Assembly (NCBI GenBank): GCA_033807775.1
Contig: CM066314.1
Span: forward strand, 37,679,501 to 37,743,500
Reading direction: 5' to 3'
DNA: 64,000 nucleotides
From: Saussurea involucrata
Lineage: Eukaryota > Streptophyta > Magnoliopsida > Asterales > Asteraceae
The stretch's first letter is position 1. Each line of letters begins with the position of its first letter. Below are positions 22,111-31,829 of this stretch, piece by piece. The notes under the pieces are model-generated. The model did no database searches. It saw nothing but the letters and a program-made list of their open reading frames with translations, and had not been told where the DNA came from. The position numbers were made by a program, and so were the translations under genes.

Positions 22111-24343
22111 TTAAACTAAATAAGGAGCATCCACTGTATCCTTGCCTGAAGTCTCATCTTGAGGACCTTCGCCTACCATCTCTTCCTCGACGTCTTTCTC
22201 ATCATCTAAGTCAAGATCTCTCTCGGTCCCAACGCCATTCAGATAGGTGTCCAACTCCTCCTTCGCCAAAACAAGAGGGTCTTTTCCTAGCAGGTGTCGT
22301 CGCATGATAGCAGCATGCGCAGTAAGTCGAGCGTAAGAAAAGAAAGACCTATTCTCAACCTTCAACTCCTCGAACTCTTCCTCCAAGTTCGTCGCTTTAA
22401 TCTTGAATTCTTCAACCTCCTTTTTCTTCGCAGCTAAAGATGCCTTCATCCCCTCCAGCTCCTCCCTCTGATCACGCATCAAAGATAGAGATTCCTTCAA
22501 ACGAGAATCCACCTCGTCCCTTGCAGGACTGAGGGCATCTAGCTCATCAAAAGCATGGTCAAGACGCATTGACACCGCCTCTTCGTGCTCCAGGGCAACC
22601 TTTTCCTTAGCCAACGCTGCTTCTTCGTCCTTGATAACAGAAGCCGCCAAGCTCCCTACATTCGTCGTCTCAGCCTGTAATGCTAAGCAAGCTTGAAGTG
22701 CCTGCAAAATCATAAAGACGAACATCGTCAATAAACAACGACAACGACTGCGACAAAACAAGTTTTGAAAGAGAAACTTACCAAGAATATGAGTCCAGCT
22801 GCATGGAACTCTTTTTTCTTAAAAGAAAACCCGTCAAAATGCTCCCTGAAAGATGGGAGCAAATATTTTTCTAAGTGGGGAAGCAACTTCGTCTCGTCCA
22901 AGACATTGTCGTCCAGAAAATCAGACGGCAACGTAAAGTTGACCGTCGTCTCCCCCACAGATCCTTTCTGCGCGCCTTTGCCCATATCGGCCGAAGAAGG
23001 GCCGGATAGGACGACGGGAAACATCGTTGCCGGTTGCGCAGTATCCACGGATTTTGTGTCGGTCGTGTCAAACGCAACCGACGCCATCGCCTTCCTGGAC
23101 AAGGCAACCCTCGGTGGGTTACCCGTCTTCAGAGAAGGTTCCCTCAGAATGGACATCCTTGTCCTCTTCGAGAAGTCAGACCCAGCCGTCGGGACTTCTT
23201 TTCTTTTCAAGAGACCCGACCCAGATGTCGAGACCTCTTTCAGGACCCCTGACCCAGTCGTCGAAGTGTCCTTCTTTCTGTCATCCCTCGCCTTGCGAGT
23301 CGGATCAGCCTGAGTCACCATCCTAGTAACAGAAGATGACATCCGTGCATGAGATTCCCTTGTATGGGCGAAAACAAAGGATTAGACACTCGAAGAATAA
23401 AAATAGATTAAGTTAAAGAGAAGAACAATTACCGGTTATCTCTACTTCCAGATCATCTCCTTCAGTCCCCTCGGACTCCTCTTCTTCCTCATCATTTTTC
23501 TCCCTTTCCTCTCGACCCATTCTGATCCTATCACTCAAGAAAACAGTGTTGTCATCCTCATCTACCAGGTGACGATTAACGTACGTCCGATCCCTGCCAC
23601 TGAACTCTAAAAATTTCTTGACCTTAGCCTTGGATTCTTGATCAGGTTTTACTTTGTCGAAATTAATATCTGAGCATAAGAGAAAAGAACAGTCAAAGAG
23701 GAATCAGATAAGAACCGGTTAAAAAGATATAGATCGACAACTCACCCGTCATATTCCAGCCCTCTCTGATCCAGTCACTATCAGAGTCGAGCGTCGCCAA
23801 CCGTACGAATACATATTTCTTCTTCCACCCGCGATCATTGACTGATGTATTTAAAACCAAAGTACGATCACCTTTATGTCTCGAAAACAAGCTATAGCGC
23901 CAATACTGATCCTTCGTGACTTTGTACGCCGTCAGAAGGTCCCTCACACCCATCGGTGAATCCCAACCGGAAGTAAGTCGTTCAATAACCAAAATGACTC
24001 ACCAAAACTGGGGCATCAGTTGTCCTGGCGAGAGGTCAAATTCGCACAGAAACTCCTTGGCTAGAGGCGAGTACGGCCAGTGGAAACCTATCCTAAACGG
24101 GTACTCATATATAACAGCATACCCTTTAGCACACATTTCAGGACGAACGCCACCAACCCTGTTTATAATGATCCCCATGGGAATCCTAGCCAGGCTTCTG
24201 AAGTCGTCTAGATCGTCATCGGTTTCTATAATACTCTTAGACTCCGTCGACATCTCTAAACCTGTCAAATTAATAAGCAAGTTCGAAAGACCCCATATAT
24301 CCCAGTTCTTCTTAGGTTTCCTGGCAATGGACTTGCGGCGCAT
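22111..24343 (-). CDS. spliced antisense extra gene of Tat elements, long form (one premature stop)
   Basis: Four exons can be proposed on the minus strand. Exon 1 (ATG near 24255, MSTESKSI, to 23746) has LARIPMGI and QLMPQFW blocks like 'putative gypsy type transposon' proteins. Exon 2 (23669-23433) is acidic at its end (EEEEESEGTEGDD). Exon 3 (about 23358-22782) is basic, Ser/Thr-rich, then LPHLEKYLLPSF. Exon 4 (22701-22111) is a predicted coiled coil (EELEGMKASLAAKKKEVEEF) followed by AAIMRRHLLGKDPL and an acidic tail. Proposed introns are 74-80 nt, GT-AG. Exons 1-2 and 3-4 join in frame; with the acceptor I chose, exons 2-3 are one base out. One TGA (near 24000) replaces the Arg of FWRV. 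Antisense extra ORFs are known in Tat elements; the role is unknown. A nuclear or RNA-binding protein is only a guess. Confidence 0.7.
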
Positions 24344-24493
24344 ACGACGACTAAAGAATTGGTATCTTATATGATCCCGAAAATTGATAATTCCGAACAG
24401 GGTAATCGAATGAAAAGCGACAAAGAAACCCTAAGAGAAAGCTCTGCTCAACACTGTCTTGAATCGTAAACAGAAGAAAACCAATCGCAATCT

Positions 24494-24631
24494 CTATTTA
24501 TGCGGACGGATATGTCAGATCGAGTCCTTCGGCAAATCAACACGCGTCCATGTCCTTTCGTATATCCGCCCGGATCTTCGACACCTGTCCTCGACAACTG
24601 GTAAGCATCATCGCGCGTCAGTATGACGTCA
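24494..24631 (-). promoter_or_regulatory. upstream module of the long antisense gene
   Basis: On the minus strand: TGACGTCA (24624-24631), 76 bases, ACGCGT (24542-24547), then GCATAAATAGAG (TATA-like, about 24492-24503), about 240 bases before the first conserved ATG. The spacing between the first two motifs equals that at 12011-12100. The 5' leader may contain an intron ending TTTGACAG or GGTTTAG just before the ATG. Confidence 0.6.
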
Positions 24632-24784
24632 TAACTTTTCAACTTCTCGTTCAGTTAAAGGCGAACCGGTCTAGTTCCATGACAACCAGGTAAGTCCCTC
24701 AACCCATGTCACAAATCTGAGCGTTCGACAAGCAGAATTTAAAACTTAAACTTGACATTCAATTTTCAAATTTTAGGGGCAAAC

Positions 24785-25669
24785 TGTTTGGGCAAAAAAT
24801 CACGTCGCTCGACCGCGACCAGAACAGGTAAGACGTATGATTAGGGACTATATCTTGTATTAAGATAAGGTCTCGACAAAGATCTAGAACACCATCGTCG
24901 TCCCTCATAAAAGATAAGTCGAGAGTCCCTTACGACGCTCGACCATAGCGTCGCCCGATCCTTACGACTATTATATAAGGACGTACGACCTCGACCAAAG
25001 TTAACAATAACCATGACCGTTTATTAAGTGTTTAATGCAGGAGTAAAAGTCATTAAGGAGCAACGACTATAACCGACGCAATCATTAAACAGCCGGCGAC
25101 CGTAACGGACGAAGATCATTACTCCGGCGACCGTTTCCAACCGTTAAGGCCATTAAAGGAGCATTCATGGATGAAGCTAAGGACACGAAGACTATAAATA
25201 TCAAGCTCAATCAACATTTCAAACCATCGAATATCCGGCGATTAACAACCGAAGCAATATTCAAGAACACCTGAAGTGAAGAACCATTATTCTAAGTATC
25301 GCTCTCGACGCACGACAACAGCCCTCGACCAGCAGTTCACACTTTGTTTCGTACACGACAAACATCTATTTTTACATTCAAACACTTGTACTTTACATTT
25401 CGAAGCATTTTCTTCATTTGTATTGTAATCACTGTACGATCGACACCAGTATCCAAGGACATAGCCCCTGATTGGCGACCATAGTGCAGCGACGACACCC
25501 CCTGTCGTCCGCAGGTTTTTTCCTCGATTGAGGTTTTTCCTGCGTCATCAAATCCCTTGTTTCTTTATTTTATTTATCGTCGCACGTCTCGTCGAAAGAT
25601 TCTTTCTTTAGTTATTTAAGTCCACATCGACCTTAAGTTGTCCCTTTGGTGCGATTTTTGGCATTAACA
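24785..25669 (+). repeat. 3' LTR of the 7.0-kb Tat element (885 bp)
   Basis: It starts TGTTTGGGCAAAAAATCACGTCG and ends GGCATTAACA. The polypurine block ATTTTAGGGGCAAAC precedes it. Same length as 18688-19572, with scattered mostly C/T and A/G differences. Confidence 0.88.
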
Positions 25670-26297
25670 TCGACATATAAAAAACAAGTTAAAAACCAAA
25701 AACGCAGACGACAGACAACAAAAAAGTACAAAGCTCACCCGATGTATTCCAGCTGGCCCTAATCCAATCACTCTCAGAATCAAGGGTCGACTTACGCACA
25801 AATGCGTACCGAGTCTTCCACCCGCGATCGTTCACAGCGGTCCTAAGGAACAGAACCCGATCACCTTTAAGTCTAGAGTATAAACTGCAGCGATGACTCC
25901 CATCCTTCTTGGCTTGATAAGCCAAAAGGAGGTCGCGTACATTCATGGGAGATTCCCAATTCTTAGTGACACGTTCGATCACTTGTACAACTCGCCAAAA
26001 CTGGGGCATTAGCTGACCCGGTGCTAAGTCAAATTCTATCATAAAAGCCTTAGCTAGAGGTGAGTAGGGCCATTCAAAACCAATCTTAAAGGGATATTCG
26101 TATTTCACGATATAACCCTCGGGACATTCGTTCGATCGAATCTGACCTGCGCAAATTAATTCGACCCACACAGGGATTTTAGCTAACCTCCTAAAGTCAT
26201 CAAGATCCGACTGTTCTTGAATATTGCTCTCAGGATCCATCGACACTTCTAAAACAGATTGGATAAATCGAAGAAATCGTACCTTATATATAAGCAC
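25670..26297 (-). pseudogene. antisense extra gene of the outer Tat element, exon 1
   Basis: Exon 1 only, open throughout: ATG near 26240 (MDPESNIQEQ), SDLDDFRRLAKIPVWVEL, YEYPFKIGFEWPYSPLAKAF, QLMPQFWRVVQVIERV, DWIRASWNTSG. It ends at the same splice donor as the copy at 23746 (GGTGAGC near 25735-25741). Here the Arg after FW is intact, showing that the stop in the copy at 24000 is a CGA-to-TGA change. Exons 2 and 3 and the start of exon 4 are missing because the 7.0-kb element and a deletion separate this from the exon 4 remnant at 18367-18687. Confidence 0.75.
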
Positions 26298-26440
26298 TCT
26301 AAGACCTCAAAAATCCTAACTGTGTCGCAGATTCTCGCAGTATTAGTAATGATCGGACAAAGAACAGCAAGAAGATCGAGAGGAAATCTTCGATTAAAAC
26401 TCTTTGAAATCGTAAAACAGAATAGACCCATTGAGGTCTC

Positions 26441-26530
26441 TATTTATGCAAACAATCGAATCCCTTGATGATCACCGCGTGCCCTCGTCCCTTTGTATGA
26501 CCACACGGATCATGCGTCAGTATGACGTCA
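26441..26530 (-). promoter_or_regulatory. upstream module of the antisense gene, shortened copy
   Basis: TGACGTCA (26523-26530) and a TATA-like TGCATAAATAGAG (about 26437-26449) on the minus strand. The interval is about 40 bases shorter than in the other two copies and ACGCGT has become a GCGTG-type sequence (CACCGCGTGCC near 26470), so part of the middle segment was lost. Confidence 0.5.
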
Positions 26531-26686
26531 CGACCTCGTTTTCTCTTCGACTTCTCGTTCAGTTAAAATTGAACCAATCCGGTTCCGAGACAACCAAGGT
26601 ATTTTCCAACACAAGACCCTGAACACCCGACAAGCAAAATTTAAAATTCGAATTTGCCATCCTACTTTCAAATTTTAGGGGCAAGC

Positions 26687-27552
26687 TGTTTGGGCAAAAT
26701 TTCACAGGTCTCGACCACGACCAGAAAAGGTAAGACACATGTTATGAGCTATATCTTGTATTAAGATATGCTCCCGACAAAGACCCAAAAAACCTCCGTC
26801 GTCCCTCCTAACAGGTAAGTCGAGAGTTCCTCACGAAACTCGACCTCGACGTCGCCCGTTCCGCACGACCGTCGCACAAAACCGTACGACCTTGACTAAC
26901 GCGTTATACGACTGTTATATTTGTTCAGTGATTAATGCAGGAGTCAAAGTCATTAATGGGCAACGGTCATAATCGACGAAGAGCAATTATGAAGAGTTAC
27001 AACTGACGACCGTTACAACAATCATCAAAGATCTTAATGATTCAATTAACATCATCCGAAGACTATAAATCCCAAGTTCAATCCTCAGTTTCAAGACATC
27101 GAATAACACAGAGAGACAGATAGAACAAGAGCATCGAATAATAGAAGCAAACGCAAACACTCGAAGAACATTCATTCGAAGCAAAGAGATCATTCATAGA
27201 AGATCGCTCTCGACGCACGACATTCACTCTCGACCAACAGTTCCCATATTGTTTTCACACACGACGCACATTGTTTTTACATTTCAAACACTTGTAATTT
27301 ACATTTCGAAGTCTTTCTCTTCATTTGTATTGTAATCTCTGTACGATCGACACCCGAAACACCAAGGACATCGCCCCTGATTGGCGACCATAGTGCAGCG
27401 ACGACTTCCACAGTCGTCTGCAGGTTTTTTCCTCGTTGAGGTTTTTCCTGCGTCATCAAATCTTCTGTCTCTTTTACATTTTTGTCTTTGTCGCACGCCT
27501 TTGTCGAATGATTCCTTTCTTTAGTTGTTAAAGTCCACATCGACCTTACGTT
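26687..27552 (+). repeat. Tat LTR, 3' LTR of the outer element, right end lost
   Basis: It starts TGTTTGGGCAAAATTTCACAGG after the block ATTTTAGGGGCAAGC; TATA box CTATAAAT near 27063. Homology stops at CATCGACCTTA near 27548, some 35 bases before the expected GGCATTAACA end, where chromovirus integrase starts. Confidence 0.82.
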
Positions 27553-28622
27553 GTTCCGAGTGGAAGTGGGAGTAATCACTACGAATTTCGTGACCAGGTT
27601 TCCAAAGACCTTGAAGGGTTATGACACTATTTGGGTAATAGTGGACCGGTTGACGAAAAGTGCATACTTCCTAGCGATGCGGGAGACCTTACCTATGGAT
27701 AAATTGGCGAAGCTCTATATTGATGAAGTGGTCTCGAGGCACGGTGTACCCGTATCCATAGTCTCCGATCGGGATAGTCGGTTCACATCAAGGTTTTGGC
27801 AAGCATTACAAGAAGAACTCGGCACGAGGGTAAATTAACTTAAGCACGACATATCATCCACAAACGGATGGACAAAGAGAAATGACTATTCAAACCTTGG
27901 ATGATATATTGAGGGCATGTGTGATTGACTTCGGGGGATATTAGGATACCCACTTACCGCTAGTAGAGTTTGCTTACAACAATAGCTATCATTCGAGCTT
28001 GAAGGCGGCACCGTTTGAGGCTTTGTATGGGAGAAAGTGTAGAACTCCCGCGCGTTGGCTAGAGGCGGGAGAAAAGCAATTTGCCGGACCAGAAATCGTA
28101 CAAGAAACGGTTGACAAAGTCAAAATCATTATAGAACGTTTGAAAGCGGCCCAAGATCGACAAAAGAGCTACGCCGACAAGAAAAGGAGACCGGTGGAGT
28201 TCCAAGTGGGAGAAAGGGTGATGTTGAAGGTATCCCCTTGGAAGGGCTTGATTCATTTCGGAAAGCGTGGGAAGTTGAGTCCCTGTTTCCTTGGGCCATT
28301 CACCATTCTAGAACGTGTGGGTTCGCAAGCCTACAAATTGGACTTACCACCGGAAATGGATGGAATCCATCCAACTTTCCATGTGTGTTATCTACGAAAG
28401 TGCTTAGCGGAAGGAGAGAGCGTGATACCATTGTCGGAGATCCGGGTGGATGACAACCGTTGTATCGAGGAGCCCGAAGCTATTTTGGATAGAGCGATTA
28501 CGAAACTTTGACACAAGGAGGTGGCCAAGGTCAAAGTGCAATGGAAGCACCACCGAGGCGCCAACGTGACTTGGGAACCGGAGGAAGATATGAAGCGCCG
28601 ATACCCTCATTTATTTATATAG
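27553..28622 (+). pseudogene. pol: chromovirus integrase and chromodomain, C-terminal part
   Basis: Part of the integrase core (DTIWVIVDRLTKSAYFLAM, FSDRDSRF-type second Asp region as IVSDRDSRFTSRFWQ), the C-terminal domain (VGERVMLKVSPWKGLIHFG, LGPFTILERVGSQAYKLDL) and a chromodomain at the end (KVKVQWKHHRGANVTWEPEE, RYPHLF). Chromodomains steer such elements to marked chromatin. Damage: a one-base loss near 27570, a stop around 27837, another break near 27900-27960, and a TGA at 28509-28511 where CGA is expected. It probably belongs to the chromovirus whose gag is at 2422-9142; protease, RT and RNase H were deleted together with the Tat LTR end. Confidence 0.85.
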
Positions 28623-29523
28623 CTTAAGATTTCGAGGACGAAATCTTTTCTAAGTTGGGGAGGATTGTAACACCCTGAAAATTCCACGTAGTAGATGAAT
28701 CTCTTTGTTCTGTTAATTTTAAAGTCTCACGATTTTGACCTTCTCTCGTTATCCATAGTAAGCTTTAGCGAGCCAAGACCTCATAGATTATGTACGTCGC
28801 TTACGTGCATGGCCCACCTTTAGCGAGTTGGCCATGCATGAGTTTTAGAAGGGGTATAATCATGGTTTAAATTTGCATGCTTTCGTTTTGGATCGAGCGG
28901 AAATTCCTTTACTAAAATTGGACGTCGAAACAGCAACCAGCAGCACCATCGACTATGCCCGGGGCATAGTCACATGGTCAATGTCGCAGTAAGGGGATGG
29001 GAGAGCAAAATCAAACAGAAGGTTGCCATGGGAGGGCTAAATTTCCTCGCGACAATGCCCATGGCAAAGTCGCGAGGGCAAGGTCGCGATGGTGGTGTCG
29101 GGTTCTGCCCATTAGGTCCGATTTTTGGGAAAATTTTGGGGATTCTCTCATTTCTTCAGCAGGTCAATTTCTCTCTATGTTGGCGATTTTTCTCCCCATT
29201 CTCTTCCCCTATCCCTTCATTTATTGAACCTAGGGTTTCAAGCTACCACTCCATCAACTAAACCCTAAATTAATGCAAGTAGGAAGAGGTGATTCTAGGT
29301 GTACAAAAGCTTCAAGTCATCAAATATTTCCTTTATAAGGTTTCTCAAGTGAAAGTAGGTTTTTCCTTACAAACCTTCAAAGGTGAGTCTTCTTGACCCA
29401 CTAAGCTTATAAATGCTCATGTATCTACATTTCCCTTGTATACTTATCTACTTACTAGTTCCTTTCTTGACTTTGTAGCGATTGACCTAACTTTCCCTTT
29501 TTGGTAAAATAAGGGTTTGAGTC

Positions 29524-29715
29524 AATCAGTTTGTAGCACAGTGGTTGATCGCCCTAGGGGATGTGGTGGAATATCCCATCTACCCAGGGTTCGATCCCAG
29601 GCGTCCTCAACATTGATAAGACATCTTTAAGTTTCAAATTGCCAGGGATTAATCCGGGCTGTGCATGGGATACCCTTCCCAAAAAAGGGTTTGACTATGA
29701 TGAAAATATTGTTTA
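29524..29715 (+). mobile_element. tRNA-derived SINE-like element
   Basis: It has an RNA polymerase III type A box (TAGCACAGTGG, 29534-29544) and B box (GGTTCGATCCC, 29588-29598) at a tRNA-like distance, followed by a non-tRNA tail. There is no cloverleaf 3' half or CCA-like end, so it is not a tRNA gene. The ends are estimates; I found no clear target duplication. Confidence 0.55.
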
Positions 29716-29931
29716 GAGGTGAAAGGAGGCGGATGGGTAGTGTAGGGGTGTACTCTTGAGTATATGCACAGCTCTCCTTCTTTTCAACTCCAAATGAGAT
29801 GTAGATCAAAACTAGGGTTTTTGGTGCTAGAAGTACTATGAAATAAATGTGATTAAGGATACTCTTATGACGACTATTGTTTACAAATAATGTTAATATG
29901 TGCATGAGGACTTGTGCATTGTGATGACACT

Positions 29932-30232
29932 AAGATGTCTTAATTGACTAAAGACCTAGTTGGTTGATGTCTTAATGGACTAAAGACCTAGCTTGGTTGA
30001 TGTCTTAATGGACTAAAGACCTAGCTTGGTTGATGTCTTAATGGACTAAGACCTAGTTGGTTGATGTCTTAATGGACTAAAGACCTAGTTTGGTTGATGT
30101 CTTAATGGACTAAAGACCTAGTTTGGTTGATGTCTTAACGGACTAAAGACCTAGTTTGGTTGATGTCTTAATAGACTAAAGACCTAGTATGGTTGATGTC
30201 TTAATGGACTAAAGACCTAGTTTGGGTTGATG
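29932..30232 (+). repeat. minisatellite, about nine 32-34-bp units
   Basis: Tandem units of the type TTGATGTCTTAATGGACTAA + AGACCTAGTTTGG, with single-base variants and one short unit. It lies inside the chromovirus LTR. Confidence 0.9.
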
Positions 30233-30664
30233 TCTCATATTGCAATGATGTAACGTGTGGTCGACCGGTAACGGATGGCATTACACTTTATATATTGTAA
30301 AAACGATCTTTATTATAAAATTGCTATTTTGGCTAGGCTTTTGGCTAACACTTCTTTGTATTTTGTGTTTAAGTAGGCCTTCCTAGCGGTGGTACTTCCC
30401 GGGATTGAGGGAAGAGTGGTGAAGAGAGATAGCATTTTTTGATGTAAAGAGAGTAGCCGAGTATTTTTGTAAATGGGATAGCGACACCCGAATTTTAATC
30501 TAAACAATCTTAAGATTAGATTAATAGGTTGTTGTTTAATTATCTCATTATTTTGATGTTATAAACACTTTACTCGCAAACTCTTGGAAGTTAATGTTAT
30601 CTAGTTGACGGTTAATTTTATGAAAATTTTGCCTTAAATTTACCTCAAATTTTAGGGTGTTATA

Positions 30665-31829
30665 TTTGAGAATATATGTACACACTAATCTAATTCTCCA
30701 AACTCCGAATTTGAGCCTTTATCTCCTCATGGAACTAATGTTTCCTATTGAAATGAATACAAGTCGTGTTAAGGGCTATTAGTCAGACCATCTCTTCAAG
30801 AGACATATCCGAGTTCTCAGAAAAGTGGGTTGTTGTCACTGTTGTCTGTTCATAGCTAGGGAAAGGTTTCTTTTGCCATCTATACTCGTACTCGTTCTGA
30901 TTTTGATAGTATTGCCATCCCGAATAGTAGATGCGTGAGTACATGTTGAAATAATCTTGGCTCGGGCATGGAAGTTCTCTGTAAAGTATAGGTCGACTAA
31001 GTGTTGTAGTTGAATTTTAGGTATGTGTCAATCAGAGAAGCATGATGAATGTTCATTACAAACATACCCATTAGTTGTGCCTTCTTACTAATCATTCGTT
31101 TCACAATACCAGTTAAATCTTAAATTTTCAACTCAAGGGAGGAGAGACGTACCCGATTGGATTGCATCCCATGGTAGTGTATCGCGACGTGTAATCTTAT
31201 AAATGATACACCTTGATAAATATAGGAAACACTTAAAAACCACTTGGCATTAGGTACACAATTAACTTACAATAAAAACTGAAAATTAAAGACTAAAAAG
31301 AAAAATAAATAATAAGTAAAGTGTAAAAACTAAAAACAATCAAGTTATCAATCCCCGACAACGGTGCCAAAAGTTTGACAGGTATCGAGTCCAACAAATA
31401 ATAATTTCCTATTACCTTAAATTACAACTGATATCCCTCAATTTGTAGAGCTATTTGTTACTCTTTTCAAACCCATTTTAACCTTTTTCGTACCCATTTG
31501 AGCCTTTCTAATTCATTTGGTCTAAATTGTTCCAAATTTTTTAAAATAACCAAAAAGATCAAATTTTCACGTATTGGTGTGCCATTGTGGTCACAATGCC
31601 ACCACTGTGGCTAGCTGCTGCAATGCTTTGATTTTCTGCAGATTTTTAGAGCCATTTTCATGCAAGAAGGAGGAAGGCTTGATGGGGTCAATGTTGAGTC
31701 TTGTGAAAAAGAGGATGTTTAGTAAAGACAAATCATATGGAGCCAAAAGATTAGAAGAGGACAACATATGAGAGGTCCCTTTCCACCTCTCATGTCTCTT
31801 TCATCCCATCTCTCTTCCTCCACCTATAA
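30665..31829 (-). other. degraded retrotransposon remnant
   Basis: The minus strand carries a primer-site-like block at 31352-31377 (TTTTGGCACCGTTGTCGGGG), close to the Athila block TTTTGGCGCCGTTGCCGGGG at 55350. Downstream of it on the same strand an open stretch of about 70 codons (31000-30788) encodes a Tyr/Gln/Asn-rich peptide ending SENSDMSLEEMV-stop, like the tail of an Athila-type Gag. The rest is AT-rich with no supported gene. Probably an old Athila-like copy. Confidence 0.45.

Larger units (their letters stand above)
18688..25669 (+). mobile_element. non-autonomous Tat element with Gag and full-length antisense gene, 7.0 kb
   Basis: Both LTRs are 885 bp (18688-19572, 24785-25669) and very similar, with a subfamily-specific start TGTTTGGGCAAAAAATCA. 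Inside are the primer-site block (19574), a broken Gag, a short spacer with the conserved hairpin, and the most complete antisense gene of the window. RT, RNase H and integrase are absent. The flanks (ATCGC left, TCGAC right) do not make a clean 5-bp duplication, and the host sequence on the two sides is not contiguous, so the site was rearranged. Confidence 0.82.
14902..27552 (+). mobile_element. outer Tat Gag-PR element, itself interrupted
   Basis: The 5' LTR (14902-15784) and 3' LTR (26687 to about 27552) are closely similar by eye and differ from the neighbouring LTR types, so I take them as one element. Between them are Gag-PR (15886-17678), scraps of pol, the 3' spacer and antisense-gene parts, split by a second element (18688-25669). 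It lies in the gag of the element that starts with the LTR at 12258. The outer right end is deleted into chromovirus integrase, so no target duplication can be read. Confidence 0.65.
28666..30664 (+). repeat. chromovirus 3' LTR (about 2.0 kb)
   Basis: It starts TGTAACACCCTGAAAA right after the polypurine tract AGTTGGGGAGGAT and ends AGGGTGTTATA, the expected inverted terminus with the final CA changed to TA. It contains a SINE-like insert (29524-29715) and a minisatellite (29932-30232). Long TGTAACACCC LTRs are typical of plant chromoviruses. Confidence 0.8.

Noticed and set aside
22765..23326. Plus-strand frames of 70-180 codons over the antisense gene
   Set aside because: No family resemblance; they mirror the low-stop antisense exon 3, which has conserved splice sites and homologous copies.
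24448..24642. 64-codon minus-strand frame upstream of the antisense gene
   Set aside because: Covers the promoter-like motifs; the homologous regions at 12000 and 26480 do not keep the frame.
28974..29261. 95-codon plus-strand open frame
   Set aside because: Lies inside the chromovirus LTR, no recognisable domain, no second copy preserved.
29532..29610. Possible tRNA gene
   Set aside because: A and B boxes are present but the acceptor and anticodon stems do not form and the 3' half is unlike a tRNA; called SINE-like instead.
29932..30232. CRISPR-like array
   Set aside because: Units are contiguous with no unique spacers, in plant retrotransposon DNA; a minisatellite.
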